Positions 34,925 to 43,879 of a DNA stretch of 55,290 nucleotides are shown here, in pieces. This stretch comes from Oscillospiraceae bacterium. Its GTDB lineage: Bacteria > Bacillota > Clostridia > Oscillospirales > Acutalibacteraceae. The stretch covers positions 1 to 55,290 of the forward strand of contig SVPY01000017.1 of the NCBI GenBank assembly GCA_015065615.1, read 5' to 3'. How positions within the stretch are numbered: the first letter of the stretch is position 1; every line of letters begins with the position of its first letter. The translations under genes were made by a program, and so were the position numbers. The notes beneath the pieces are model-generated. The model saw only the letters and a program-made list of their open reading frames with translations. It searched no databases and was not told where the DNA came from.

Positions 34925-34945
34925 AATTTCATTTAAGATTTTATT

Positions 34946-35677
34946 TTAATTTTCTTGAGCTTTCAAGAATCTGTGGCAGAATTCTGCTTCAGCCATACCT
35001 GTGGGGTTGCAGGTTTCACTCTCAACAACCATTAAAAGGCCCATTTCCTTTGCCTTCTGATAAACTTCCTTACAGGGAGCAGTGCCCATACCGAGGGGTT
35101 TGCCTTCGCCGCCTCTTAAGCCGTCCTTAATATGTATGCAAAGAAGTCTGTCGGAAATTCTTTCCATAAGCTTTGTGGGGTTCTGGCCTGCTGCGTAAGC
35201 CCAGTATGTATCAATTTCGAAATTGATGTTTGTTCTCTCTAAAAGCTCCATATAGGGAACGAACAAATCGCCCTTTTCGCCGTGAATATAGAACTCCTCG
35301 CAGTGGTTGTGGTAGCCAAGCTTTAAGCCTGCAGCTTCAATTTTGGGCTGAGCAACCTTAACAAGCTCAATAAACTCCTCAATGCCCTCGCGTGTATAGA
35401 TATCGGCGCCGGGAATAATAATTGTATCACAGCCTATACCCTTGTGATATGCGATACACTCATCTGTATTCTGTAAAACTTCTCTCCAGCCTGTATGAGT
35501 ACCTGAAACTTTTAAGCCGTACTTCTTCATTAAAGCGTCAACTTCCTCTGCGCTGTAGCCGAAGAAGCCTGCGGGCTCAACGTACTTGTAGCCGATCTCT
35601 GATACTTCTTTAAGTGCGCCTTCAAAATCTTTACTTGTTAAATCTCTTACGCTGTAAAGCTGTAAACCGTATTCCAT
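34946..35677 (-). CDS. Sugar phosphate isomerase/epimerase (AP endonuclease 2-like TIM barrel)
   Basis: 243 residues. Family landmarks: YGLQLYSVRDL at the start, YKYVEPAGFFGYS, GTHTGW, LGYHNHCEEF, FEIDTYWAYAAG, CIHIKDG. Metal-binding Glu/His residues are in these segments. Homologues act on sugars, inositol or keto-sugars, often with Gfo/Idh dehydrogenases such as those at 14-16 kb. Confidence 0.92.
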   Translation of the reverse strand: MEYGLQLYSVRDLTSKDFEGALKEVSEIGYKYVEPAGFFGYSAEEVDALMKKYGLKVSGTHTGWREVLQNTDECIAYHKGIGCDTIIIPGADIYTREGIEEFIELVKVAQPKIEAAGLKLGYHNHCEEFYIHGEKGDLFVPYMELLERTNINFEIDTYWAYAAGQNPTKLMERISDRLLCIHIKDGLRGGEGKPLGMGTAPCKEVYQKAKEMGLLMVVESETCNPTGMAEAEFCHRFLKAQEN

Positions 35678-35871
35678 ATTTAAATCTCCTTTTAGTTCGA
35701 TTTTTGTACTTAAATAATAACATAAAATTACTAAAAAAGATATACACTTTTTTAATATTTCACTTACACATTTTTCTCATTTATTCTTTTATGTTCATTT
35801 ACAGTAACCGAAGCTTATGATATAATTATATTAGGATGGAATATTCTCCACTGAAAGGAGTTTAATATATT

Positions 35872-37998
35872 ATGATAGATTTTGCTTATGCATTCAGTAC
35901 CCCTCACGTATTAACTCTCTCACGCCCCAGCGCAAATGAAAAGGTAATAGCTGAAGCTATGAAAGAAGGCCTGCGCTTTTCCTGGTCGCACAGAAATTTA
36001 AAGGAGCTTTATCCCCTTTCATGGGAAACATACCCCATGGACGTAAAGCTTTTCTTTGATATTTTAATAGGAAACGAAAGAGTAAATTTCAATAAATGGT
36101 ACCGCCACCAAAGCGGCGCACCCTATCTTTTCGCTGAAGGAGAAAGCGGCGGTGTTAAGTTCATTTTCAGCGCAATTGCCGCTAAAACGGGCGTAATAAT
36201 AAAGGCAGAGCTTACTAACAACACTCCCGAAATGAAGGAAGTAATTATTGAAGCCTCTCATTTAAACGGATGGGTAATAAGCAACAAAGGCTGGGTAGAC
36301 GGCATTAACCACAACGTTCTTTTAAAGATGAACGGAGGCAGAGCCGATAGATTTATTGCCCTTGCCCAAGGTGCCAACGATTATTTAATGTTTGGATTAG
36401 AAGCAGAAGAAACAAGCGAAAGCTACACACCACCTATGGCGAATGAGGAGCTTAATATCAGCGATAACTCCATGAAAAAAATATGCGCCCTCTTTAAAGT
36501 GAAGAAAGGCGATACAAGAGTCGGATATTTTATTCTCCCCTATGAAGAATATTTTGAAAAACTTGATAAATTAAAGAAAACCGATTTTGAAAAGGAAACG
36601 AAAAACGCTTTAAAGGAATGGGAAAAGCTTTTAAATAAAGGCGCCAAAGTAGAAATAGAAGATGAAACTCTTATGCATTGCTATAAAGCTTGCCTTGCTG
36701 ATTTATTTGTAATGCGTGAAGAAATCGGAGAGAAAAACACGGGTATAGTTTGCGGCACAAGTGAGTACAGAAGCAGTAACAGCTGTGAGCCACTTGAAAG
36801 CGACATACTTCTTGAAATATTAGGCTACGAAAAAGAAGCGCTTTCCGACTACAGAATGCACCTTGAAGCTCAGGATGAAAACGGCTGCTGGGCAAGCTCA
36901 AAGGGCTGGGAGCACGAATTCTGGAGTGCATGCTTCAATAAAGCTAATGCAGTAATGACTCATTATAAGCTTACAGGCGACACAAGCTACCTTAAAAAGT
37001 ACTATAAAAATATGTACGAAAGCACTATGTTCAACTATAACGCCCGCAGAAGCACCAAAAAAGCAAAGAAAGAATCTGAGCGCGGCCTTATGCCCAGAGG
37101 CATGGGAGACTGCGGTATGATGAACGGAAAAGACTACTACGGTGTATTTTACCCCCACAACGTGCTTTCCGTTGCCGCCGACTTTTTAACTTTAGAGGCT
37201 GCAAAAATATTACACAAAACAAGTGATATTGTAAAGCTTACCGATATTTACGTAGAATCCCGCCGTGACCTTTTATATTCAATGCGAAATAATTTAGAGG
37301 AAATTGACGGCCTGAAAGTAATTCCTGCTATTGCAGGAGTTAAGAACAATTCACTTTACGGATGCTTGTATTCCATATTCCCCGGAGATATAGTAAAAGC
37401 AAACGACCCGATTTTAGAGGATACCTTTAAATATATAGAAGAAAAGAAAGTTAGTGAAGGCGGTCTTCCCTTAGGTACAGGCTGGATGAAAGATGGCCTT
37501 TGGGTAGCTATGGCGCTTTCTAATTTTGCAAGAGCTTACCTTCGTATGGGTAAATACGATTCCGCTAAAAAATATCTCTACCCCGCTTTAAACCACGCAT
37601 CCCCCTTTGTTACCTGGTGTGAGGAAAGAGGCGGCGAAAAGGGCACAAGTAAAATTTCAGGCGACCGCCAGCACCTGTGGACTCCACTCTCCGTTTTACA
37701 GTATACTGTGGATTCTTTGTTCTTTGAAAATGAGAAAGATATTCATATTCTTGCAGGCGCTATACCTTGCTGGCTTTTAGATAATAAGAAAATTTCCGTA
37801 AAAAATCTTTGCACTCCCTACGGCAAAATGGAGTTTACAGTTAAAAACAACGGCACAACTTACAGCGTAAATATTAAAACACAGCGTGAAATTACAAAAA
37901 ATATCATTCTCCACCTGCCAAAATCCGAAACCGAAACAGATGAAATTAAAATTCTTCCTTTCGGCTTAAAATCAATAAATATGGATATAGAGTTATAA
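35872..37998 (+). CDS. Six-hairpin glycosidase-like protein
   Basis: 708 residues, no signal peptide. Residues ~1-230 look beta-rich; ~260-600 look like an (alpha/alpha)6 toroid with repeated helical motifs and Trp-rich segments (GCWASSKGWEHEFWSACFNKANAV, quoted in part as landmark; LGTGWMKDGLWVAMALSNF); the end is a small beta domain. This is the build of GH65/78/95-like inverting enzymes, with Glu and Asp in GWEHEFW as possible catalytic residues. I cannot assign a family. Monocistronic, and separated from its divergent neighbour by ~190 bp without recognised sites. Confidence 0.78.
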   Translation: MIDFAYAFSTPHVLTLSRPSANEKVIAEAMKEGLRFSWSHRNLKELYPLSWETYPMDVKLFFDILIGNERVNFNKWYRHQSGAPYLFAEGESGGVKFIFSAIAAKTGVIIKAELTNNTPEMKEVIIEASHLNGWVISNKGWVDGINHNVLLKMNGGRADRFIALAQGANDYLMFGLEAEETSESYTPPMANEELNISDNSMKKICALFKVKKGDTRVGYFILPYEEYFEKLDKLKKTDFEKETKNALKEWEKLLNKGAKVEIEDETLMHCYKACLADLFVMREEIGEKNTGIVCGTSEYRSSNSCEPLESDILLEILGYEKEALSDYRMHLEAQDENGCWASSKGWEHEFWSACFNKANAVMTHYKLTGDTSYLKKYYKNMYESTMFNYNARRSTKKAKKESERGLMPRGMGDCGMMNGKDYYGVFYPHNVLSVAADFLTLEAAKILHKTSDIVKLTDIYVESRRDLLYSMRNNLEEIDGLKVIPAIAGVKNNSLYGCLYSIFPGDIVKANDPILEDTFKYIEEKKVSEGGLPLGTGWMKDGLWVAMALSNFARAYLRMGKYDSAKKYLYPALNHASPFVTWCEERGGEKGTSKISGDRQHLWTPLSVLQYTVDSLFFENEKDIHILAGAIPCWLLDNKKISVKNLCTPYGKMEFTVKNNGTTYSVNIKTQREITKNIILHLPKSETETDEIKILPFGLKSINMDIEL

Positions 37999-38002
37999 AA
38001 CT

Positions 38003-38045
38003 AAAAGAGGTAATACGGCTGATTTTGAACCGCGTTACCTCTTTT
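38003..38045. terminator. Bidirectional terminator (glycosidase-like / TetR)
   Basis: AAAAGAGGTAA / TTACCTCTTTTT arms enclosing a ~21-nt loop between convergent genes. Confidence 0.8.
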
Positions 38046-38047
38046 TA

Positions 38048-38596
38048 TTAAATCATTTTATTTATCAGCATCATAATAAGCTTTGCCATTTCATCGGGAG
38101 TTTTATTAACACCGTCAATTATCCAGGTTTTGAAAAGATAATATCCGCCGCCAGCTAAAAACGCTGAAAGAAGCTTTAAATTTTCTTCATCCATATTTTT
38201 AAGACCCTTGGCCTGATTTTTATATTTTATTATTCCTTTATAAAAATCTTTTATAAGCTGAGTAAAGTTTTCATAGGTTTTATTCTTCATAAGTATAGAA
38301 ACAAATTCTTTGTTAGTATAAATATATTCGCAAACCATTAAAATATAATTTTCAAAATCATCTACAGTTTGAGGAACTGTTTCAAACACTATGTTTTGCG
38401 ATAATTCCTGCTCTATTTCCAATAAAACGTCACCCGGTACGTTATAGTGCCTGTAAAAGGTAGCGCGGTTAATTCCCGATGCTTTACAAAGCTCAGTAAC
38501 AGTAACTTCACTTATATTCTTTTTTCTTAAAATATTTAAAAGCGATTCCTTTAATAACTTTTTTGTGATAATTACTCTTTGGTTTTCTTTTTCCAT
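38048..38596 (-). CDS. TetR/AcrR-family regulator
   Basis: 182 residues. N-terminal helix-turn-helix KKNISEVTVTELCKASGINR then ATFYRHY, the TetR signature; the C-terminal ~120 residues are a helical effector domain. It sits between a six-hairpin glycosidase-like gene and an XRE regulator with no obvious target. Confidence 0.92.
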   Translation of the reverse strand: MEKENQRVIITKKLLKESLLNILRKKNISEVTVTELCKASGINRATFYRHYNVPGDVLLEIEQELSQNIVFETVPQTVDDFENYILMVCEYIYTNKEFVSILMKNKTYENFTQLIKDFYKGIIKYKNQAKGLKNMDEENLKLLSAFLAGGGYYLFKTWIIDGVNKTPDEMAKLIMMLINKMI

Positions 38597-38819
38597 TTTT
38601 CATACCTCTGATGTTTTATTAAACGTTCTGATTTAAAAGCAACACTTGTTTATTATAATAATACCCGCCTTAATTTAAGTCAAGTTGTAATTTTCGAATT
38701 AATTCTACTCTTGTTAGAATTTTTCTCTCAGTAAGAGTTATTGTAAATAAAAACAAACTATAATATAATAAAATCACGGTAAGCTTACTGAATAAATCGA
38801 AACGGAAATATACACGAAT

Positions 38820-39641
38820 ATGAACTTAGGAGAAAAAATTAAAAGTTTAAGAAAAGAGAAAAACATTTCTCAGGAGACCCTTGCAAATCACTTAGGTCTT
38901 TCTTTTCAGGCTGTTTCCAAATGGGAAACAGGAGTCACTATGCCCGACGTAAGTATGATTCCTGCCATAGCTTATTATTTCGGTATTTCTACCGACGAGC
39001 TTTTTGACTACAGCCGCTACGAGACGGAGAAAAACGTAGAAGCTATTGTAGACGAGTACAGCAAATACTGGGGAAAAAGTGAAAGACCCGAAAACCCGAA
39101 AATGTGTGAAAAGGTACTTCGTGAAGGCCTAAAAAAATACCCCGGCAACGATATTCTTTTAAACTGCCTTATCTGCGTTCTGCCCGTACCCGAGAGAGCC
39201 GCTGAGGTTATAGAAATTGCAAAAGCTCTTATCGCCTCCACCAAAATTGACGAAGTAAGGCTTGATTCCTACAGAATTCTCGCGGAAACTTACAAAGCCA
39301 CAGGTGAATATACTTTATGTAAGGATGCTATTGAGCATATTCCCGAAATTTACTTTACTAAGCTCTACACAGCCGCCGACCTTTTAGAAGGAGAAGAGGG
39401 TTTTATGGCAGCAGCAAAGGAAAGAAGCCTTGCTTTCGAGCATCTTATCTATATGCTTTACAAAATGGCTGAATATTACGTAAATACAGGCGAAAAGGGA
39501 AAAGCTGAAAAGATGTACGGTGAAGCAAAAGCAGTAATTGAAGCTATGAACGGCGATTACCCCACAAAATGGACAAGAAGCCTTGAAGACAGAGAAGAAA
39601 TTGTAAAAATTGAAGAAAAGCTTAAAAACCTTATAAACTAA
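38820..39641 (+). CDS. XRE-family regulator with helical C-terminal domain
   Basis: 273 residues. HTH at about 1-64 (GEKIKSLRKEKNISQETLAN, LSFQAVSKWETG, YFGISTDELFDY). The remaining ~200 residues look like TPR-type helical repeats (SYRILAETYKATGEYTLCK, YMLYKMAEYYVNTGEKGKAE), typical of clostridial regulators that sense a peptide or protein. Monocistronic. ATG at 38820 has AGGAG-like sequence only weakly upstream. Confidence 0.9.
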   Translation: MNLGEKIKSLRKEKNISQETLANHLGLSFQAVSKWETGVTMPDVSMIPAIAYYFGISTDELFDYSRYETEKNVEAIVDEYSKYWGKSERPENPKMCEKVLREGLKKYPGNDILLNCLICVLPVPERAAEVIEIAKALIASTKIDEVRLDSYRILAETYKATGEYTLCKDAIEHIPEIYFTKLYTAADLLEGEEGFMAAAKERSLAFEHLIYMLYKMAEYYVNTGEKGKAEKMYGEAKAVIEAMNGDYPTKWTRSLEDREEIVKIEEKLKNLIN

Positions 39642-39647
39642 GCAAAG

Positions 39648-39680
39648 GCGGGTGTTTCACTTCGAAGCACCCGCTTTTTT
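39648..39680 (+). terminator. Terminator of the XRE gene
   Basis: GCGGGTG / CACCCGC stem, 13-nt loop, then TTTTTT. Confidence 0.88.
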
Positions 39681-39892
39681 CTATGTTATTTATTTAGCTT
39701 AAATACTTCTTTGTCGGTTTACAAACGCCTTTTTATATGTTATTATAATTATAGTTTAATGTGCAACTATATTTCTACTGTACCCTCTTTTTAAAGCAAA
39801 TTAATATTCGCAAAATTAAGCCTTTGCTTTTCTTGTTTACTTTTTAATTTAAAAGTTATATAATTAAAGCACAAATAAAAACGAGGTGCTTT

Positions 39893-40732
39893 ATGCTTAA
39901 TATAATTAAAAATGAAATAAAAATAGGTTTAAAAGAACCGCTTAAAATTTTACATATTACAGACTCTCACTTAACTTTTGTAGGTGAAGAAAACCACGGC
40001 AATGAAACAAGGTGGAAATGTTTCGAAAGTCCCGATAATCGCGGCAGTGCTTTGAAATATTACCTGGAAGCATTAAAATACGCCGAAGATAATAATCTCT
40101 TAATAGTAAACACAGGCGATTTAATTGACTTTTTATCCGTTGGCAACTTTAAATTTTTAGATGAATATTCATATAATCTTGACTGTGTTTACTCTGCAGG
40201 CAACCACGATTTCTGCCACTGCGTAGGCAAAGCTACCGAAGACAGACCCTATAAATGGGAAATGATGAAAAGGGTTGCGCCTCATTTTAAGCAGAATTTA
40301 TACTTTGATTCAAAAATAGCAGGCGGTGTTAACTTCGTATCACTTGATAACAGTTACTATTTAATAGAAGAAGCTCAAACCCAAATGCTTAAAGCAGAAG
40401 TCTCTAAGGGTCTTCCCATTGTTCTCTGTATGCACACCCCTTTATACGAAAAAAGCCTTGCAGAAAGGGAAATGAGCATTAATCCCTGCGCTTACGTTGT
40501 AGCTGCACCGGAGGAGCTTTTGAAAACCTACCCTGAACACAGGCGCCTCCAGCAAACTCCCGACGAAGCAACCCTCAGGGCTGTAGAATACATAAAAAAT
40601 GAACCCACAATCAAGCTGCTTATTACAGGTCATACACATTATAATTACGACGTAACTTTAGATAGCGGTTTAAGGCAAATCACAACAGATGGCTCATATA
40701 ACGGCGTAGTCCGTGAAATAACGTTATATTAA
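39893..40732 (+). CDS. Calcineurin-like metallophosphoesterase
   Basis: 279 residues. All metal-binding motifs are present: HITDSHLTF (D-x-H), NTGDLIDF (GD), SAGNHDFCH (GNH[DE]), CMHTPLYE (H) and ITGHTHYN (GHxH). Cytoplasmic. First of three plus-strand genes (gaps 24 and 0 bp) with an epimerase and a GH3 lipoprotein. A role in phosphosugar or nucleotide turnover cannot be specified. Confidence 0.92.
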   Translation: MLNIIKNEIKIGLKEPLKILHITDSHLTFVGEENHGNETRWKCFESPDNRGSALKYYLEALKYAEDNNLLIVNTGDLIDFLSVGNFKFLDEYSYNLDCVYSAGNHDFCHCVGKATEDRPYKWEMMKRVAPHFKQNLYFDSKIAGGVNFVSLDNSYYLIEEAQTQMLKAEVSKGLPIVLCMHTPLYEKSLAEREMSINPCAYVVAAPEELLKTYPEHRRLQQTPDEATLRAVEYIKNEPTIKLLITGHTHYNYDVTLDSGLRQITTDGSYNGVVREITLY

Positions 40733-40756
40733 TAAAATTACGAAAAGGAGAAAACT

Positions 40757-41596
40757 ATGGAAAACAAATTAGGCATCGCAGTATCATCCTGCGGAAACAA
40801 AGCTCTTGACGAGCAGGGCTTCCTCTCAATGAAGGAGCAAGGCATTGACGCAATTGAAATTTCTCTTAGAAATTACGATGATTTCGACTACAAAAAGGTA
40901 AAGGAAAATGCTGATAAATACGGCGTTAAGCTTTGGTCCTTACATCTTCCTTTTATGCCCTTTTCTGAAATTGACCCCTCCGCCCTTGATTGGAAAGAAA
41001 AATTCGGCACTATCAGAAAATTCCGTGAAATCATTCAAAAGGGCAGCGAGATAGGCATCGATAAATTTATCATTCATCCCAGCGGTGAGCCTATTGAGGA
41101 TAAATACCGTGAGGAAAAAATGCTCAGCTCTATGTCCAGCCTTTATAGACTTGCCGACACTGCTTCCGAAGAAGGCAGTGTTATCTGTGTTGAAAACCTG
41201 CCCCGCACCTGCCTTGGCAGAGACAGTAAGGAAATTAAGAAGCTCGTTGCAGTAAACAGTAAATTAAGAGTTTGCTTCGATACAAACCACCTTTTAAAGG
41301 AGGATATCGGCGAATTTATTAAGAATGTAGGAAGCAAGATAGTTACTGTACACGTTTCCGACTATGATTTTAAAGATGAAAAGCACTGGCTCCCCGGCGA
41401 AGGCGATATAGACTGGCAGAAATTATATAATGACCTTTTAGCTGTCGGCTACAATGGTATGTGGCTTTATGAATTGGGTTTCAAACCCGAAACCACTATT
41501 GACCGCCGCGACCTTGACTATAAGGATTTTTATAATAACGCAATGGAAATTTTCGGCGGTAAAAACCCCACGGCTATCGGCAAAAGAAAAATTTAA
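40757..41596 (+). CDS. Sugar phosphate isomerase/epimerase family TIM barrel
   Basis: 279 residues; AAAGGAG before the start. Landmarks: IDAIEISLRNYDDFDY, LWSLHLPFMPFSEID, DKFIIHPSGEPI, VICVENLPRTC, LRVCFDTNHLLKE, IVTVHVSDYDFKDEKHWLPGEG-like segment with metal-binding His and Asp. Its stop abuts the next start (41596/41597), so the GH3 gene is translationally coupled to it. Confidence 0.9.
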   Translation: MENKLGIAVSSCGNKALDEQGFLSMKEQGIDAIEISLRNYDDFDYKKVKENADKYGVKLWSLHLPFMPFSEIDPSALDWKEKFGTIRKFREIIQKGSEIGIDKFIIHPSGEPIEDKYREEKMLSSMSSLYRLADTASEEGSVICVENLPRTCLGRDSKEIKKLVAVNSKLRVCFDTNHLLKEDIGEFIKNVGSKIVTVHVSDYDFKDEKHWLPGEGDIDWQKLYNDLLAVGYNGMWLYELGFKPETTIDRRDLDYKDFYNNAMEIFGGKNPTAIGKRKI

Positions 41597-42832
41597 ATGA
41601 AAAAATTTCTTATCTTATTTTTAGTTACTGTTTTGCTTGCTTTTTCGGGCTGTCATAATACTGAAAAAATTACAGATGAAAGCATCTTGGAATCAGTAAG
41701 TGAAACAGTTACTGTAATTACCCCGTCGCTTAAAGCTTCACCTACCCCCGAAGCTTCAAAAGCACCTGAAAGCGGCACCGCAGAGGAAACAGCGCCGAAA
41801 GAAGAATTCCCCGAAAGTAATTATTCTTTTGACCCTTATGATATTATCAAAAATATGAGCGACGAAGAATTAGTCGGTCAGCTTTTTTTAGCAAGAGCCC
41901 CCGAGCTTCACTTCGCGCCCGAAAAAGCGGCGGAATATCACCTTGGCGGCTATATACTTTTCAGCAATCACACCCAATACGAAAGCCCCGAAACTTTAAA
42001 AACACATATTGATAATATTCAGAAAAATGCCGAAATTCCGTTATTAATAGCGGTTGACGAAGAAGGCGGCAGTGTAACGAGAATAAGCAGATACAGCCGG
42101 TACAGAAGCGCCAACTTCCCTTCCATGCGGAATTTATTCAGTGAAGGCGGCAAAGAGCTTATAATTGAAACCGAAAAAGAAAAGTGCGTTTTACTTAAAA
42201 ATTTAGGCTTTAACGTAAATTTAGCTCCCGTTTGCGACATCACCACGAATAAAAACGCTTTTATGTATTACCGCTCATTGGGTCAGGACGCCGAAACCAC
42301 AGGCGAAGTTATATCGGGCATAGTAAGCTTATATAAAAAAGAAAATTTCGGCGCTGTTTTAAAGCATTTCCCGGGCTACGGCAATAATACCGACACCCAC
42401 CTAGGCGTTGCAGAAGATGACCGAAGCCTTAACGAGCTTATTTTAAGCGACCTTATCCCCTTTATGAGGGCAATGAAAAACGGTGCCGACGCCGTTATGG
42501 TAAGCCATACCTTTGTAAATTCGCTGGATGAAACTTTACCTGCATCCCTTTCGCCGAAAGTTATAAGCTTTTTAAGGCAGGAAATGAATTTTGAAGGTGT
42601 AATTATTACCGACGACCTTGCAATGGAAGCCGTAACCGACCTTTACGGCGCAGAAGAATCCGCAGTACTTGCCATTGAAGCAGGCGCCGACCTTTTGTGC
42701 AGTACTGAATTTGAAATTCAGTATGAAGCTATTTTAAACGCACTTAAAGAAGGCAGAATAAAAAGAGAAAATTTAGAAAAATCCGCCGCAAGAGTTCTTA
42801 TTTGGAAACACAAACTCGGCTTAATAAACTAA
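41597..42832 (+). CDS. GH3 beta-N-acetylhexosaminidase-like lipoprotein (NagZ type)
   Basis: 411 residues. Signal peptide with lipobox AFSGC, lipidated Cys19, then a Ser/Pro/Glu linker to ~75. The GH3 domain shows VGQLFLARAP, VDEEGGSVTRI, and the catalytic loop KHFPGYGNNTDTHLG, where the Asp/His pair of NagZ-type enzymes (usually KHFPGHG..DSH) is kept. ITDDLAMEAV carries the nucleophile Asp. It cleaves N-acetylglucosamine from peptidoglycan fragments or glycans outside the membrane. Last gene of the three-gene unit. Confidence 0.9.
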   Translation: MKKFLILFLVTVLLAFSGCHNTEKITDESILESVSETVTVITPSLKASPTPEASKAPESGTAEETAPKEEFPESNYSFDPYDIIKNMSDEELVGQLFLARAPELHFAPEKAAEYHLGGYILFSNHTQYESPETLKTHIDNIQKNAEIPLLIAVDEEGGSVTRISRYSRYRSANFPSMRNLFSEGGKELIIETEKEKCVLLKNLGFNVNLAPVCDITTNKNAFMYYRSLGQDAETTGEVISGIVSLYKKENFGAVLKHFPGYGNNTDTHLGVAEDDRSLNELILSDLIPFMRAMKNGADAVMVSHTFVNSLDETLPASLSPKVISFLRQEMNFEGVIITDDLAMEAVTDLYGAEESAVLAIEAGADLLCSTEFEIQYEAILNALKEGRIKRENLEKSAARVLIWKHKLGLIN

Positions 42833-42872
42833 AAGAGAAGGAAAAGCTTAACTAAGCTTCCCTTCTCTTATT
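42833..42872. terminator. Bidirectional terminator (GH3 / GH5-like)
   Basis: AAGAGAAGG / CCTTCTCTT arms with an inner AAGCTTA / TAAGCTT stem; the 3' arm enters the last codons of the convergent gene. Confidence 0.75.
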
Positions 42873-43851
42873 TCGTCATACTCTTAATAAATTCTATTTC
42901 CTTTTCATTGTAAGGATTTAAATCCTCGTCAAAAATATCGTGCTGCCAAACCTCAGGTTTACCATCCTTAGGATTTTTTGAGGAGTCCCAGCTTAAATAG
43001 GTCTGTGTTTTACCTGCTACAAGTCCCCAGTTTACAATACCGATATTTTTCTCCTTGTATAACGGAACATGGGTTTCAAAAGTATTGCTAAGAGGTCTGT
43101 TGAGCCATTCGGTACAAACCATTGGGCGGTCATACTGCTCCAAAAATTCAAGTCTTCTCTTTGTTATTTCCATATCGCTGTAATCATGGAAATTAATAAT
43201 ATCGGAAAGTTCACAGCACAATTTATCGAAATCGGAATATGCCCAAATGCAGGCAGACAGAGGTTGAGACGGATTTACCTCTCTTGCCCACTTAAATGTA
43301 TTTTTTAAAAGCTTATGGCATTTTTCCTTTCTTTCGCTGTTTCCCGGCTCGTTATAAAGATCCCAGAGTATAATTCTTCCATCATCTTTATATTTACCTA
43401 CTATTTCCTTAACGTAACTTTCAAGGAAAGGCGCCTCGCTTTCGCTGTCAGCATATACAAAGCCCGGGCTTGCGGTCCAGCGACTGTTATGAACGCAGGG
43501 CAAAGGCTCCCACTGCTTACCGAGTTTTGGCTCCATACAGGCAAAAGCACAGTCATCAAACAATATAGGCATTGTTTTTATGCCGTGCTTAAAGGCTACA
43601 GAAACAAAACTTTCGAAATTATTAAAGAAGCTTTCTTTATCCTCCTTATAAAGAATATACTGCAAGAAAACCCTTGCTACGTTAAAATTCAGTTCCTCAG
43701 CCTTAATAAGCTCCTTTTCGATAACTCCAATGTCAAAGCTTTCTTTCTGCCACATTTCTGTGGAGTTAACTGCATAAGAAGGTACGTAATTCATACCGAC
43801 TATCCAAGGCTGATTCTTATACCACTCCCAAGCTTTTTCCTTTGACCACAT
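42868..43851 (-). CDS. GH-A clan glycosidase, GH5-like
   Basis: 327 residues, no signal peptide. The fold markers of a (beta/alpha)8 endoglycosidase are clear: FNVARVFLQYILY, then WDLYNEPGNSERK with the acid/base Glu after Asn (NEP), and MVCTEWLNRP with the nucleophile Glu near the end; NWGLVAGKTQTYLSW follows. Relatives are often labelled 1,4-beta-xylanase or cellulase, but the substrate is unknown. Last gene of the DUF4956-VTC-GH78-CotH operon, 28 bp after CotH. Confidence 0.87.
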   Translation of the reverse strand: MWSKEKAWEWYKNQPWIVGMNYVPSYAVNSTEMWQKESFDIGVIEKELIKAEELNFNVARVFLQYILYKEDKESFFNNFESFVSVAFKHGIKTMPILFDDCAFACMEPKLGKQWEPLPCVHNSRWTASPGFVYADSESEAPFLESYVKEIVGKYKDDGRIILWDLYNEPGNSERKEKCHKLLKNTFKWAREVNPSQPLSACIWAYSDFDKLCCELSDIINFHDYSDMEITKRRLEFLEQYDRPMVCTEWLNRPLSNTFETHVPLYKEKNIGIVNWGLVAGKTQTYLSWDSSKNPKDGKPEVWQHDIFDEDLNPYNEKEIEFIKSMTK

Positions 43852-43879
43852 AATAATCCTCCTATGTTTTTATTAAGAT